Assembly: GCA_947454155.1 (NCBI GenBank)
Contig: CANGIT010000008.1
Location: 1-64,000 of the forward strand
Source of the DNA: Chitinophagaceae bacterium
GTDB lineage: Bacteria; Bacteroidota; Bacteroidia; Chitinophagales; Chitinophagaceae
Length of the DNA stretch: 64,000 nt
Direction of reading: 5' to 3'
Shown: piece after piece, positions 33,873-43,574 of the stretch
Numbering within the stretch: position 1 is the first letter of the stretch
Layout of the letters: each line of letters begins with the position of its first letter
Notes under the pieces: model-generated
What the model was told of the DNA's origin: nothing
The model's database searches: none
What the model saw: the letters and a program-made list of their open reading frames with translations, nothing else
Made by a program: the position numbers and the translations under genes

Positions 33873-35879
33873 TTATCTTATCAGTACACTGCTCCCTTTT
33901 TGGAAAATCTTCTTTCCCGTGTCGCCATCTATATAGGAAAGTATCCACACGTAGGTGGCCGGATCCGCCGGCTTGGATTTATATTTCCCGTCCCATTTCC
34001 GGGTCCAGTCTTCTGTATAAAATACTCTTTCGCCAAAACGGTTATAAACACTGAATTGCAATTGTTTGGCCTTATAGGCATTGAGCGGGTAGAGGTAATC
34101 GTTCAGTCCGTCGCTATTGGGGGTGAATGCCGAAGGTACTGCGATGTAACAATTCCATACCACCGTTGAATAGGCTATGGCTGTGTCGCTGCATCCTAAA
34201 TTGTCGGTGACAATCAGTTGAACCGGCACCGTGTAATTGTTTTGCAAAGGAAGATATTGTTGAGCGGGAGGCTGTGGTCCGTTGTAAACATTGCCATTAC
34301 CGAAATCCCATTGCCATTGCCGAATATGGCCAATGCTGGTATCCAGAAAAATGGCGTTGTCGCCCGGACAGATAAATTGCATGCTCTCAAATCCAGCCTT
34401 GATGTAATTGTCGAGATTGATTGTCGCATAGGCGGTGTCGTTACAGAATCCGTTGCTTACAATCAACCGTGTAGGTTGTTCACCGAAAATCTGGTACAGC
34501 ACCACGGGGTTTTGAGAAGTGCTGGGGTTGGGAATGCCGAAAGTCCAAAGCCAGGTATTTACACCGTTTTGTCCGTTATGAAAATAATTCACTTGGTCTA
34601 CATCACAGCCATATTGCACATTATAAGCGAAATCGGCGTTGACCGTATCCTTTATTGTAAAAGTTATCGTTTCGTCCACAGGGGTCACTTGTCCGCATTC
34701 GTCTATAATCGTATTGCCGTCGATTCCGGAAATCAACCGAATGGTGAAGGTGCCTGCACGATAGAGTGGTGATGAAAGTTGAAGTGTGATGGTAGAGGTT
34801 ACACCATTGTTGCAATTGCCTGTAGCTGAGGTGATACTTACGGGATATGTGCCTGTGATTTGAAAGTCGCTGCCATTGGCCGAAATGGAGCTGCATTTGA
34901 TGTTTCTGCGAAATACCAGCTCCAGCGTTTGAGGTGCACATGTTGGTGGGGTCAGACTATCGAGCGGCGTTGGGGCAATCGGATAAATGGTGAAGGGAAT
35001 GCTTTCACCAACAGGAATTTCTCTGTCGCAGTAATCCAGCAAAGTATTGCCATCACTGCCACTGCCGATGACGATAGAATAATTGCCCGGGGAAAGCGGA
35101 CCGTTCAGCATCAGTTTGATGGAGTCGGTATCAAATCCTGTGGTACAACCATAGCCGGTAGCCGAGATTACATTTCTAACGGCAGGGGATACACTGAATT
35201 CGGAGCCATTTGCACTGAGACTGTTGCACTTCATTTTTTTGTTGAGCACTACAGTAAGGATGGTGCCATCACAAAATGCAGATACGGATTGCAGATGAGG
35301 TTCTGTAGGATCGGTAATCACTCCCGAACCGCCGCCAAAAGATAAGGAATAGCCGCTTTGGGAATCTGTAAAATGGCTCACCAGCAGCAGGTAGTTATGT
35401 CCTTGAATGATAGTGGGCATCGAGCTGAACAGTGGAACGCCAGGGCCTTCGCAACGGACCAAAGAGGTGCCGGCAGCGGAAGCGCCGGTGATGCCAAATT
35501 CTGCACTCCAGTTACAAGCTACAAACAACGACAAATCGTTATAAACATCCCCAGGATTTCTATTGGTCACATCAAAAAGTTGCCAGTCGTAGTCGTCTCC
35601 CATATTGTTGGGAGTGATGGCAAAGCCCAAGGTTCCTGATTGAAAACACGTGAATTTATACCAGTAGGGGTTTTTGTCGGTGAAGGGGGTAACGCCCGAA
35701 CATCTGGAGGGAACCTGACGGTTGCCGCAGATATTGACCGAGCTCTGTGCAAAAACGGAAGTGCCACAAACGGGAAAAGCCGTTTCGGGATTTTGTCCCA
35801 ACGTTGTACAGGTTTGTGACTGCACCTGTTGCAGTGCAAACATCAAAGTCAATAACAATATATAATTTCTCACGCGCAT
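33873..35879 (-). CDS. Surface protein with PKD domain and gliding-type (type B) T9SS C-terminal domain
   Basis: 668 residues. There is a signal peptide (YILLLTLMFALQQVQSQ). Two repeated beta domains of ~100 residues follow (each with CNSLSANGSEF or CSSISANGSDF and an IVIGSGSDGNT or RLISGIDGNT end). A PKD-like domain contains WQWDFGNGN. The C-terminus begins VPSAFTPNSDGLND and ends KIFQKGSSVLIR, the type B sorting domain first seen in gliding adhesins. Probably exported by type IX secretion and held at the cell surface. Function is unknown beyond adhesion-like architecture. Confidence 0.88.
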   Translation of the reverse strand: MRVRNYILLLTLMFALQQVQSQTCTTLGQNPETAFPVCGTSVFAQSSVNICGNRQVPSRCSGVTPFTDKNPYWYKFTCFQSGTLGFAITPNNMGDDYDWQLFDVTNRNPGDVYNDLSLFVACNWSAEFGITGASAAGTSLVRCEGPGVPLFSSMPTIIQGHNYLLLVSHFTDSQSGYSLSFGGGSGVITDPTEPHLQSVSAFCDGTILTVVLNKKMKCNSLSANGSEFSVSPAVRNVISATGYGCTTGFDTDSIKLMLNGPLSPGNYSIVIGSGSDGNTLLDYCDREIPVGESIPFTIYPIAPTPLDSLTPPTCAPQTLELVFRRNIKCSSISANGSDFQITGTYPVSITSATGNCNNGVTSTITLQLSSPLYRAGTFTIRLISGIDGNTIIDECGQVTPVDETITFTIKDTVNADFAYNVQYGCDVDQVNYFHNGQNGVNTWLWTFGIPNPSTSQNPVVLYQIFGEQPTRLIVSNGFCNDTAYATINLDNYIKAGFESMQFICPGDNAIFLDTSIGHIRQWQWDFGNGNVYNGPQPPAQQYLPLQNNYTVPVQLIVTDNLGCSDTAIAYSTVVWNCYIAVPSAFTPNSDGLNDYLYPLNAYKAKQLQFSVYNRFGERVFYTEDWTRKWDGKYKSKPADPATYVWILSYIDGDTGKKIFQKGSSVLIR

Positions 35880-35886
35880 GTCCGCG

Positions 35887-35894
35887 CAAAAATA
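35887..35894 (-). promoter_or_regulatory. -7 promoter box of the gliding-type surface protein gene
   Basis: TATTTTTG on the minus strand ends 7 nt before the ATG at 35879, implying a very short or absent 5' leader. Confidence 0.4.
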
Positions 35895-35972
35895 AGGCTT
35901 ATGCTTTTTATCGTTTGGCCTAATTTGTTAAAGAAGCTTTTAAATCTATTTCCCTAAAGTGATTGACGGTCC

Positions 35973-38579
35973 TTACCCGAGTTTCGACTTGATCTCCTGC
36001 AGCTTGAGCAATGCTTCTACCGGCGTTAGCCTGTTGATATCTGTGTCTTCCAGCAGATGGCGGATGTTTTCAAAGGTCACCGAGTGGGCATCAAAAATGC
36101 TGAGTTGCACTTTCGGGCCTGCAATTTCTTTGACGGATTTTTCGAGTGATGAAGCCGTATTTGAATTGTCGCGGGTTTGCTCAAGTTGCTGTAAGATTTC
36201 ATTGGCCCTGTTGATCAGTGCGGGGGGCATGCCGGCCATCCGAGCCACATGAATACCGAAGCTGTGTGTGCTTCCGCCTGCCGCCAATTTGCGGAGAAAA
36301 ATCACTTTATTGCCCACTTCTTTGTTGGTGATATGGAAATTCTTGATGCGCGCAAACCTGTTTTCCAGCTCATTGAGCTCGTGATAATGCGTGGCGAAAA
36401 GTGTTTTGGGTTGAAATGGCGATTCGTGCAAGAATTCTGCAATGCTCCAGGCGATGGAAATGCCATCATAGGTGGAAGTACCTCTGCCGATCTCATCGAG
36501 CAAAATCAAACTTCTGGAGGTGAGATTGTTGATGATGCTGGCGGTTTCATTCATTTCCACCATGAAGGTGCTTTCGCCTCCGCTCAGGTTGTCGGATGCG
36601 CCTACACGGGTGAATATCTTATCGGTGATGGGTATGCGCGCTTCTTTGGCAGGAACGAAACTGCCCATGTGGGCCAGTAGGGTGATCAGTGCGGTTTGGC
36701 GAAGTATGGCGCTCTTACCACTCATGTTCGGTCCGGTGAGGATGATGATCTGTTGCTGGTTGTCGTCTAAGGTGATGTCGTTGGTGATATAACTTTCGCC
36801 AACAGGTAGGTTTCTTTCAATCACCGGATGGCGGCTGTCTTTCAACAACAACTCCTTGCCTTCATGCAACGTAGGTTTGTGATAATCGAAATGAACGGCA
36901 TTGTTGGCAAAGCAACTCAGCACATCAAGCACCGCCATGATATGCCCGTTGACCTGCATGGGAGAGATATAATCCTGCAATTCATTCAGCAGGTCGTTGA
37001 AAAGCTGTTGCTCGATCTGGATGATTTTTTCTTCGGCACCCAGAATCTTTTCCTCATACACTTTCAGTTCGGGTGTGATGTACCTTTCGGCATTGGCCAG
37101 TGTCTGTTTACGGATCCATGTTTCAGGAACTTTGGATTTGTGCAAATTGGTGACTTCCAGATAATACCCAAATACATTGTTGAAGCTGATTTTGAGCGAG
37201 GAGATACCGGTGTTTTGAATCTCTTGCTGCTGCAATTCAATCAGGTAGTTTTTGCCGCCGCTGGAGATGTTTCTCAGCTCATCGAGTTCGGCATGAACGC
37301 CTGTGCCGATCATACCGCCTTTATTGGTTTGTGCAGGTGGATTTTCTGCCATTTGCTGGACGATTTTATCCAATATGTAACTGCATGGGTTGAGGGCATC
37401 GCCCAGTCGTTTGAAATATGTATTATCAGCAGTGGTACAAATTTGTTTCAGGTGCTCGGCTTGCTGTAGCCCTTTGGCTACCTGTAACACTTCGCGCGGA
37501 TTGATTTTTTTGAGCGGCACTTTGGCGGCCAGTCTCTCTACATCGCCGGCTAGTTTGATATGCTGAAGGATGGTCGTTCTGTTGTCCGCGTCACCCATCA
37601 GTGCTTCTACCGCATCCAGTCTTTCCTGGATCAGGGTTCTGTCATTGAGCGGCATCAGCATCCATCTTTTCAGCAGGCGGGCGCCCATGGGGGAGATGGT
37701 TTGGTTGATGGTTTTAAAAAGCGTTTGTGCCTGTTCGTTATGCGAAATCAGCTCCAGGTTGCGTATGGTGAAACGGTCCATCCACAAATGTTCATCGCGA
37801 TTGATGCGCTGCAATGAAGTGATGTGCTGCAGGTGCGGATGTTCGGTGTCTTTGAGGTAATGCAAAATGGCGCCAGCGGCGATGATGCCGGAGGAGAGGT
37901 CTTCCACGCCAAATCCTTTCAAGCTATGGGTGCCAAAATGTTTCAGCAGATTTTCGGTGGCATAGGCATCGGTGAATATCCATTCGTCGAGCAGATAGGT
38001 GAAGAAGTTGCTGCCGAAATTCTCTTTGAAATATTTCTGCTGGTTGCGCTGAAAAACGACTTCAGCGGGTTGCAGGCTTTGTAACAATTTATCGATGTAT
38101 TCTTTGTCGCCTTCCGCCATGAAAAATTCACCGGTGGAAATATCCAGAAAGGCAATGCCGTTTTTGTTATTGTCGAAATGGAGGGACGCCAGAAAGTTGT
38201 TGCTGTTGTGTTCGAGCAATTTGTCGTTTACCGCCACGCCGGGTGTCACCAGTTCGGTAACGCCTCTTTTTACAATGCCTTTGGCAGCTTTGGGATCTTC
38301 CAACTGGTCGCAGATGGCCACACGATAGCCGGCTTTCACCAGCTTATGCAAGTAAGTGTCTAGGGCATGATGCGGAAATCCGGCCAACTCAAGTGATGAG
38401 GAATTGCCATTGTTTCTCTTGGTAAGGGTGATGCCCAGCACGGCAGCTGCGTTGATGGCATCCTGCCCGAATGTTTCGTAAAAATCACCCACCCTGAACA
38501 ATAAGATCGCATCAGGATATTTTGCTTTAATAGCGTTGTGTTGCTGCATCAGCGGCGTTTCTCCGGAAGATTTGGCCAT
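35973..38579 (-). CDS. mutS: DNA mismatch repair protein MutS
   Basis: 868 residues. The mismatch-binding N-terminus has FRVGDFYETFG with the stacking Phe and the Glu. The ABC ATPase has Walker A TGPNMSGKSA, the signature ASDNLSGGESTF, Walker B ILLDEIGRGTSTYDG and the switch ATHYHEL. Start at 38579 (MAKSSGETPLMQQ) as in relatives. It acts with MutL (not in the window) in post-replication repair. A -7 box lies 6 nt upstream. Confidence 0.96.
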   Translation of the reverse strand: MAKSSGETPLMQQHNAIKAKYPDAILLFRVGDFYETFGQDAINAAAVLGITLTKRNNGNSSSLELAGFPHHALDTYLHKLVKAGYRVAICDQLEDPKAAKGIVKRGVTELVTPGVAVNDKLLEHNSNNFLASLHFDNNKNGIAFLDISTGEFFMAEGDKEYIDKLLQSLQPAEVVFQRNQQKYFKENFGSNFFTYLLDEWIFTDAYATENLLKHFGTHSLKGFGVEDLSSGIIAAGAILHYLKDTEHPHLQHITSLQRINRDEHLWMDRFTIRNLELISHNEQAQTLFKTINQTISPMGARLLKRWMLMPLNDRTLIQERLDAVEALMGDADNRTTILQHIKLAGDVERLAAKVPLKKINPREVLQVAKGLQQAEHLKQICTTADNTYFKRLGDALNPCSYILDKIVQQMAENPPAQTNKGGMIGTGVHAELDELRNISSGGKNYLIELQQQEIQNTGISSLKISFNNVFGYYLEVTNLHKSKVPETWIRKQTLANAERYITPELKVYEEKILGAEEKIIQIEQQLFNDLLNELQDYISPMQVNGHIMAVLDVLSCFANNAVHFDYHKPTLHEGKELLLKDSRHPVIERNLPVGESYITNDITLDDNQQQIIILTGPNMSGKSAILRQTALITLLAHMGSFVPAKEARIPITDKIFTRVGASDNLSGGESTFMVEMNETASIINNLTSRSLILLDEIGRGTSTYDGISIAWSIAEFLHESPFQPKTLFATHYHELNELENRFARIKNFHITNKEVGNKVIFLRKLAAGGSTHSFGIHVARMAGMPPALINRANEILQQLEQTRDNSNTASSLEKSVKEIAGPKVQLSIFDAHSVTFENIRHLLEDTDINRLTPVEALLKLQEIKSKLG

Positions 38580-38585
38580 AGCCGA

Positions 38586-38593
38586 CAAATTTA
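38586..38593 (-). promoter_or_regulatory. -7 promoter box of mutS
   Basis: TAAATTTG on the minus strand fits TAnnTTTG and ends 6 nt before the mutS ATG at 38579, which would give an almost leaderless transcript. Confidence 0.4.
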
Positions 38594-38745
38594 GGAAAAG
38601 GATTGATAAATTGATGGGCTAATGTAAATACGGAAAAGGGCCCGAGATGCCCATCAGCTGAATTCACAAATGTTATTTCTTTTACATCTTTTAAACTAAT
38701 GCTAAACTCAATTGAAGCCATGGTTATCCTTAACCTTACAACCTT

Positions 38746-38753
38746 TATCTTTG
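38746..38753 (+). promoter_or_regulatory. -7 promoter box of the lolA-like gene
   Basis: TATCTTTG ends 7 nt before the ATG at 38761. The partner TTTG box is not clear. Confidence 0.45.
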
Positions 38754-38760
38754 CGCCGAA

Positions 38761-39435
38761 ATGAAAATATTATCCATGAAAAAGATTTTTTCTGTTTTGT
38801 TTGTTGTTATGGTCATTTTTTGTGCTTCTGCTCAACCTCCCAAAGGAATGGGCCAAAGCGATCCTGAAGCCAAAAAGATTTTGGATGCGGTTAGTGCCAA
38901 ATTCAAAAGCTATAAGACGGTTCAGGCCAGCTTCCAATTGAAGATGGAAAATGCCACCGGAAAGAGCTTAGGTAATAAATCCGGAACTGTTTATATGAAG
39001 GGCACCAAATACAGGGTGAGTTTAACCGGCCAGGAAATGTTTTGTGATGGCGCCAATATCTGGAGTTACGAAAAAGCAGCCAATGAAGTGACCATCAGCA
39101 AAGTGGATCCTTCCGCCAATTCCATCACTCCGCAAAAACTCTTTACCAATTTCTACGACAAGGATTTTCTTTATAAACTCAATGGCATCGTGAAAGAAGG
39201 GGGTAAAAATGCACAGGAAATAGAACTCACACCTATCGACAAGTCAAAGCCTTTTTTCAAGGTGTTGCTGCATATCGAAAAAGGCGCCATCATGTCCACC
39301 AAAGTGATGGAGAAAAATGGCAACAAGTTTGTATATAGTGTGAGCAATATGAAGACAGGCGCTGCAATCACCGATGATACTTTCGTATTCGACACCAAGA
39401 AATTCCCCGGGGTTGAAGTGGTCGATTTAAGATGA
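38761..39435 (+). CDS. LolA-like periplasmic lipoprotein carrier
   Basis: 224 residues with a signal peptide (FSVLFVVMVIFCASAQ). The LolA/LolB-type half-barrel shows ILDAVSAKFKSYKTVQASFQL, YMKGTKYRVSL, MFCDGANIWSYEKAANEVTI and the C-terminal DDTFVFDTKKFPGVEVVDLR. It probably ferries lipoproteins or lipids from inner to outer membrane. Two starts are possible (38761 and 38776); both leave the signal peptide intact. A promoter box just upstream supports its own transcription. Confidence 0.85.
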   Translation: MKILSMKKIFSVLFVVMVIFCASAQPPKGMGQSDPEAKKILDAVSAKFKSYKTVQASFQLKMENATGKSLGNKSGTVYMKGTKYRVSLTGQEMFCDGANIWSYEKAANEVTISKVDPSANSITPQKLFTNFYDKDFLYKLNGIVKEGGKNAQEIELTPIDKSKPFFKVLLHIEKGAIMSTKVMEKNGNKFVYSVSNMKTGAAITDDTFVFDTKKFPGVEVVDLR

Positions 39436-39569
39436 TATTTAGTCGGGGATGATGATTTTTTATGTCTTGTTTAAGATTATGAGTAGAATCATAAAAAATC
39501 ATATTTTCAAATTCTCCATTTGCTAATTAATTCATCTTTAGGCAACCATTTATTGTGTTAATTGCAATT

Positions 39570-39947
39570 ATGGTAAAGCATAAGCAAATTGAAGAGCACC
39601 TGGGGCACAAAATCAGAAGGATAAGAGCTTTGAAGGGCATGAACCAGGAAGAGTTGGCCTTTAAAATTGGCAAGACCCGGTCACTGATTTCTCACTTGGA
39701 GCGCACGGGAAGTGTAAATAAATATACATTAAGGGAAATTGCCGAAGCCTTGGGGGTGGAAGTGGAAACCATTGAAAAATCAACTTACGATACCGTGTTT
39801 CCGGTGCAGGTCAACAAATCAAAAGAGTTGGATAAGAAAGACCTTTGCAAGGAAGTCATTGAAAGTCAAAAATCAGAGATTGGCTATTTGAAGCAAACCA
39901 TCGACCATCAGTGGCAATTGTTGCACGAACTGGCCAGGAGAAAATAA
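39570..39947 (+). CDS. XRE-family helix-turn-helix regulator with coiled-coil tail
   Basis: 125 residues. Residues 8-65 form a Cro/CI-type helix-turn-helix (KIRRIRALKGMNQEELAFKI, TRSLISHLERTG, LREIAEALGV). The C-terminal third (KDLCKEVIESQKSEIGYLKQTI) looks like a coiled coil for dimerisation. No target or partner is evident; it is a single gene between lolA and ubiX. Start at ATG 39570. Confidence 0.85.
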   Translation: MVKHKQIEEHLGHKIRRIRALKGMNQEELAFKIGKTRSLISHLERTGSVNKYTLREIAEALGVEVETIEKSTYDTVFPVQVNKSKELDKKDLCKEVIESQKSEIGYLKQTIDHQWQLLHELARRK

Positions 39948-40022
39948 AGCTGAAGCATTTTCGATCTTTATGACCACTTCCTTTTCCTCTCCTCATCTAT
40001 CACCATCAGGCTATCTATTAGT

Positions 40023-40583
40023 CTATTCTTTTCCCCAGCTAAAGCTATCCGTTTGGAGTCCTGCTAGATGGATAACCCGATCCACTACCGTAGCCGCCAC
40101 CTGCTCAATTGTTTGTGGACGGCTGTAGAATGAAGGTGTGGCCGGACAAACGATGCCGCCTGCAAGGGTGATGGTCTCCATGTTTTTAATATGAATAAGA
40201 TTGTAAGGCGTTTCTCTCGCCACCAGAATCAGTTTTTTCCTTTCCTTTAGCATCACATCTGCAGCGCGGGTGATGAGGTCGTCGGACACGCCAGAGGCTA
40301 TGCGCCCTAAAGTGCCCATCGAGCAGGGAATCGCAATCATGCAATCGTATTGGCCCGAACCCGAGGCGAAAGGGGCATGGAAATCCTGACGGCCATAATA
40401 TTTCACCGGAAGATTTTCATAGCTTTTGTCATCAAGCTCGGTTGCCCAAACGGTTTTGGCGTTTTCGGTCATGAGCAACGACAATTCGCCAATCTGATCG
40501 TTCATGCGAATTAATTTCTCGATCAGAATTTTGGCATAAATTGAGCCGCTGGCTCCTGTTACAGCAACAACTATCTTTTGCAT
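40023..40583 (-). CDS. ubiX: UbiX-type flavin prenyltransferase
   Basis: 186 residues. KIVVAVTGASGSIYAKILIEKL is the flavin-binding N-terminus, PCSMGTLGRIASGVSDDLITRAADVMLKE the central signature, and RKLILVARETPYNLIHIKNM the prenyl-donor site. It makes prenyl-FMN for UbiD-type decarboxylases. The UbiD partner is not in this window. Start at ATG 40583 (MQKIVV) rather than the longer frame. Confidence 0.92.
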   Translation of the reverse strand: MQKIVVAVTGASGSIYAKILIEKLIRMNDQIGELSLLMTENAKTVWATELDDKSYENLPVKYYGRQDFHAPFASGSGQYDCMIAIPCSMGTLGRIASGVSDDLITRAADVMLKERKKLILVARETPYNLIHIKNMETITLAGGIVCPATPSFYSRPQTIEQVAATVVDRVIHLAGLQTDSFSWGKE

Positions 40584-40727
40584 CAATAAAGTTTGGTGTG
40601 ATAGAATAGATAACAAAAATAAAGCGGAAAGGTTTATGCCGGCTGGTGGTTATACATCCCCAACAAACTTAATTCTTCAAGCCGTATACACAAAACCTGT
40701 AAACCCGAAAACCTGTAAACTTGCATC

Positions 40728-42062
40728 ATGCTTCGACGTTCCTTAAACCTGTTTCAATCCACCACGCTCAACATGATCGACATGGTGGGCATAGGGCCGT
40801 TTGTCACCTTGCCGATTGTTATCGGTTATGTGGGCGGAATGTTTCTGTATGCCTGGTTGGCAGGAGCATTGCTGTCGCTGGTGGATGCCATGATCTGGAG
40901 TGAGCTGGGAGCCGCTTATCCTTTGGCGGGAGGAAGTTTTAATTTTCTTAGCGAGGCATATGGAAAGGAAAAAACAGCCGGCAAGCTGATGAGTTTTTTA
41001 TATGTATGGCAAACCATCATTCAGGCGCCCTTAGTGGCGGCTTCTGCGGCGATTGGTTTTGCCACCTACTTCCTTTATCTGGAACCGGGCATGCATGTAT
41101 GGCAGCAAAAAATGGTATCTGGCGCAGTGATCCTACTCATCACATTTTTACTTTACCGAAAAATTGAAAGCATCGGTAAAATAGGCGTGATGCTATGGGT
41201 GGGCGTGATTGCCACCTTGGGCTGGATCATTTTTGGCGGAATTGCTCATGGACAAATACTCCAACCGTTACAATCCATCAATGCCTCATTCAGCCTGAAT
41301 GTATTGGTATCTTTTGCATTTGGTCAAGCTTGTGTGAAAACCATTTATTCTTATCTAGGTTATTACAATGTTTGTCATTTGGGTGGAGAGATTGCGAATC
41401 CTCAAAAAAACATTCCCCGCAGCATGTTTATTTCTGTTATCGGGATTGCCGTACTTTATCTGCTGATGAATCTGAGTGTGACCAGCGTGATTCCCTGGAC
41501 GGAAATAAAAATGTGGCAGGACAGTGGTCGAGAGCCGTTTGTCATCAGTATTTTTTTTGAAAGATTGTATGGAAAGACGGCCGCCACTGTGGCTACAGTC
41601 ATGATTTTGTGGGTGGCACTGGCCTCTTTGTTTGCGGTGCTGTTGGGTTATTCCAGGGTGCCCTATGCCGCAGCAGTGAATGGTGCTTTCATTAAGGCAT
41701 TCGGAAAATTGCATCCCACTAAAAACTTCCCCTATGTATCATTGTTGGTTTTATGCGGTATCGCTTTTGTGTTCAGTTTACTCTTCAAGATGAAGGAAGT
41801 GATCAGCGCCATACTGGCCATGCGCATCATGGTGCAGTTTATAGGACAGGCGATTGGAGTGGTGATGTTGCGAAAAAGAAAAGGCAATGTATCATCATTG
41901 CCCTTTAAAATGCCTTTATATCCTTTGCCGGTGATCCTGGCGATTGTTATGTGGATGCTGGTATTCCTTTCTACCGGTCTGCCCATCATCATCACCTTTT
42001 TGGTTGTGGCAGGAACAGGCGTAATTGTTTATTTTGTGAGAGAAAAAGTAAAAGTTCGATAG
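40728..42062 (+). CDS. APC-superfamily amino acid permease
   Basis: 444 residues with about twelve membrane helices. The N-terminus has STTLNMIDMVGIGPFVTLPIV with the Gly-rich unwound helix of the LeuT/APC fold, then GAAYPLAGGSFNFLSEAYG. It probably imports an amino acid by proton or cation coupling. The neighbours (ubiX; the alpha-oxoamine synthase) do not reveal the substrate; tryptophan is a tempting idea given the degradation pathway but is unsupported. Confidence 0.85.
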   Translation: MLRRSLNLFQSTTLNMIDMVGIGPFVTLPIVIGYVGGMFLYAWLAGALLSLVDAMIWSELGAAYPLAGGSFNFLSEAYGKEKTAGKLMSFLYVWQTIIQAPLVAASAAIGFATYFLYLEPGMHVWQQKMVSGAVILLITFLLYRKIESIGKIGVMLWVGVIATLGWIIFGGIAHGQILQPLQSINASFSLNVLVSFAFGQACVKTIYSYLGYYNVCHLGGEIANPQKNIPRSMFISVIGIAVLYLLMNLSVTSVIPWTEIKMWQDSGREPFVISIFFERLYGKTAATVATVMILWVALASLFAVLLGYSRVPYAAAVNGAFIKAFGKLHPTKNFPYVSLLVLCGIAFVFSLLFKMKEVISAILAMRIMVQFIGQAIGVVMLRKRKGNVSSLPFKMPLYPLPVILAIVMWMLVFLSTGLPIIITFLVVAGTGVIVYFVREKVKVR

Positions 42063-42120
42063 GATTTGTTCAAAAGGTTGCGTGTCTACATGCCGGCAGG
42101 AGTTGGATACGTTCAAATGA

Positions 42121-42220
42121 TGGAGTAAAGAAACTACTTAAAACCCTTTGAACAAATCAAACTTATTGAACAAGTCAAAATCATTGAAAACATTGAACTC
42201 ATTGAACAAGATGAACTATT
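42121..42220. repeat. ATTGAACAA-type short repeats in a convergent spacer
   Basis: Words TTGAACAAATCAAA, TTGAACAAGTCAAA, TTGAACTCATTGAACAAGATGAACTATTGAA recur in the gap between the permease and the alpha-oxoamine synthase. The tract is A-rich on the plus strand, with no coding sequence and no strong hairpin. Confidence 0.6.
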
Positions 42221-42227
42221 GAACCGC

Positions 42228-43481
42228 TTACATCTTCTCTGCCATATCCGGAATCTGCGCGGCCTTGTACATTCCCGCATCCAATTTCTTCTTGGTTTCT
42301 TCGAATGCTTTCAAAGTGTTGTCAACATCTTCAAAACTATGAGCCGCTGTGGGTATCAAACGGTAAATGATATCACCTTTTGGAATTACAGGATAGACGA
42401 CGATACTGCAGAAAATATGATAATTCTCTCTGAGGTCCATCACCATCTGTGTAGCTTCGGGCACATCACCTTTCATGTAGATAGGGGTTACCGGTGAATT
42501 GGTGTTGCCGATGTCGAAGCCTCTTTCTTTCAATCCGTTTTGAAGGCGCGCCACATTGTCCCAAAGTTGTTTACGCAGTTCGGGCATGTTGATGGTCATT
42601 TCCATTCTTTTGAGCATGCCTTCCACAATGAGCAGTGGCAAGCTTTTGGCGAAAATCTGTGAGCGTGTATTGTAACGCAGGTATTTGATCACAGCTTTGG
42701 GACCGCTGATGAATGCACCGATGCTGCCCATGCTTTTCACGAAAGTAGAAAAATACAGATCGATGCCGGCCTGACAACCCTGGGCTTCATCCGCACCGGC
42801 TCCTGTTGGGCCCATGTAGCCGAAACCGTGAGCATCGTCAATCAAAATCCTGAATTCATATTTTTCCTTCAAAGCGACAATTTCTTTCAAAATGCCCTGT
42901 TCGCCATCCATGCCGAAAACACCTTCGGTGATGACCAGAATGCCGCCACCTTGTTTGTTGGCCAGTTCTGTGGCTCTTTGCAGTTGTTTTTCGCAATCTG
43001 AGATGTCGTTGTGTTTGAAAGCATAACGATGGCCCATATGCAATCGAACGCCATCCACAATGCAAGCATGTGCTTCCGCATCGTACACAATCACGTCTCT
43101 TCTGTTTACCAGCGCATCGATACAGCTCATGATACCCTGATAGCCGAAATTGAGCAACATGGTGTCTTCTCTGCTTACAAACTGACTGATGACCCTTTCC
43201 AATTCCTCATGCTGGGTGGTGTTGCCACTCATCATTCGGGCGCCCATCGGGTTGCCCATGCCATATTTGGCGGCAGCTTCGGCATCTACTTTTCTTACTT
43301 CGGGATGGTTGACCAAACCCAGATAATTGTTCAAACTCCAGACAATCATATCCTTTCCACGAAAGGACATATGAGGTCCCAACTCGCCTTCCAGTTTAGG
43401 AAATGCGAAATATCCATGGGCTCTGTCCATATGCTGACCAATAGGTCCACCGTCTTTTACGAGTTTCTCAAATACATCCAT
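42228..43481 (-). CDS. Alpha-oxoamine synthase (serine palmitoyltransferase / cysteate acyltransferase-like)
   Basis: 417 residues of PLP-dependent fold type I. The sequence has VWSLNNYLGLVNHP, ARMMSGNTTQHEELE, the pyridine-binding IDDAHGFGYMG, the PLP lysine in FVKSMGSIGAF, and the late PVIPKGDIIYRLIPTAAHS. This branch includes serine palmitoyltransferase and, in sulfonolipid-making Bacteroidota such as Chitinophaga, cysteate fatty acyltransferase; 2-amino-3-ketobutyrate CoA ligase is a further alternative. The start at 43481 (MDVFEKLVKDGGP) was chosen because the 82 upstream codons cover the divergent promoter region. Confidence 0.82.
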   Translation of the reverse strand: MDVFEKLVKDGGPIGQHMDRAHGYFAFPKLEGELGPHMSFRGKDMIVWSLNNYLGLVNHPEVRKVDAEAAAKYGMGNPMGARMMSGNTTQHEELERVISQFVSREDTMLLNFGYQGIMSCIDALVNRRDVIVYDAEAHACIVDGVRLHMGHRYAFKHNDISDCEKQLQRATELANKQGGGILVITEGVFGMDGEQGILKEIVALKEKYEFRILIDDAHGFGYMGPTGAGADEAQGCQAGIDLYFSTFVKSMGSIGAFISGPKAVIKYLRYNTRSQIFAKSLPLLIVEGMLKRMEMTINMPELRKQLWDNVARLQNGLKERGFDIGNTNSPVTPIYMKGDVPEATQMVMDLRENYHIFCSIVVYPVIPKGDIIYRLIPTAAHSFEDVDNTLKAFEETKKKLDAGMYKAAQIPDMAEKM

Positions 43482-43518
43482 TGAAGTAAATTTTTGGGTG
43501 AGTCGTTTTAATTTGCCG

Positions 43519-43526
43519 CAAAAATA
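43519..43526 (-). promoter_or_regulatory. -7 promoter box of the alpha-oxoamine synthase
   Basis: TATTTTTG on the minus strand lies 37 nt upstream of the ATG at 43481, in the divergent region shared with pafA. Confidence 0.4.
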
Positions 43527-43574
43527 AGCCTTTGCCTTTAATTGCAGACACCTGAGTAAGAGAAAACCGTTTCG

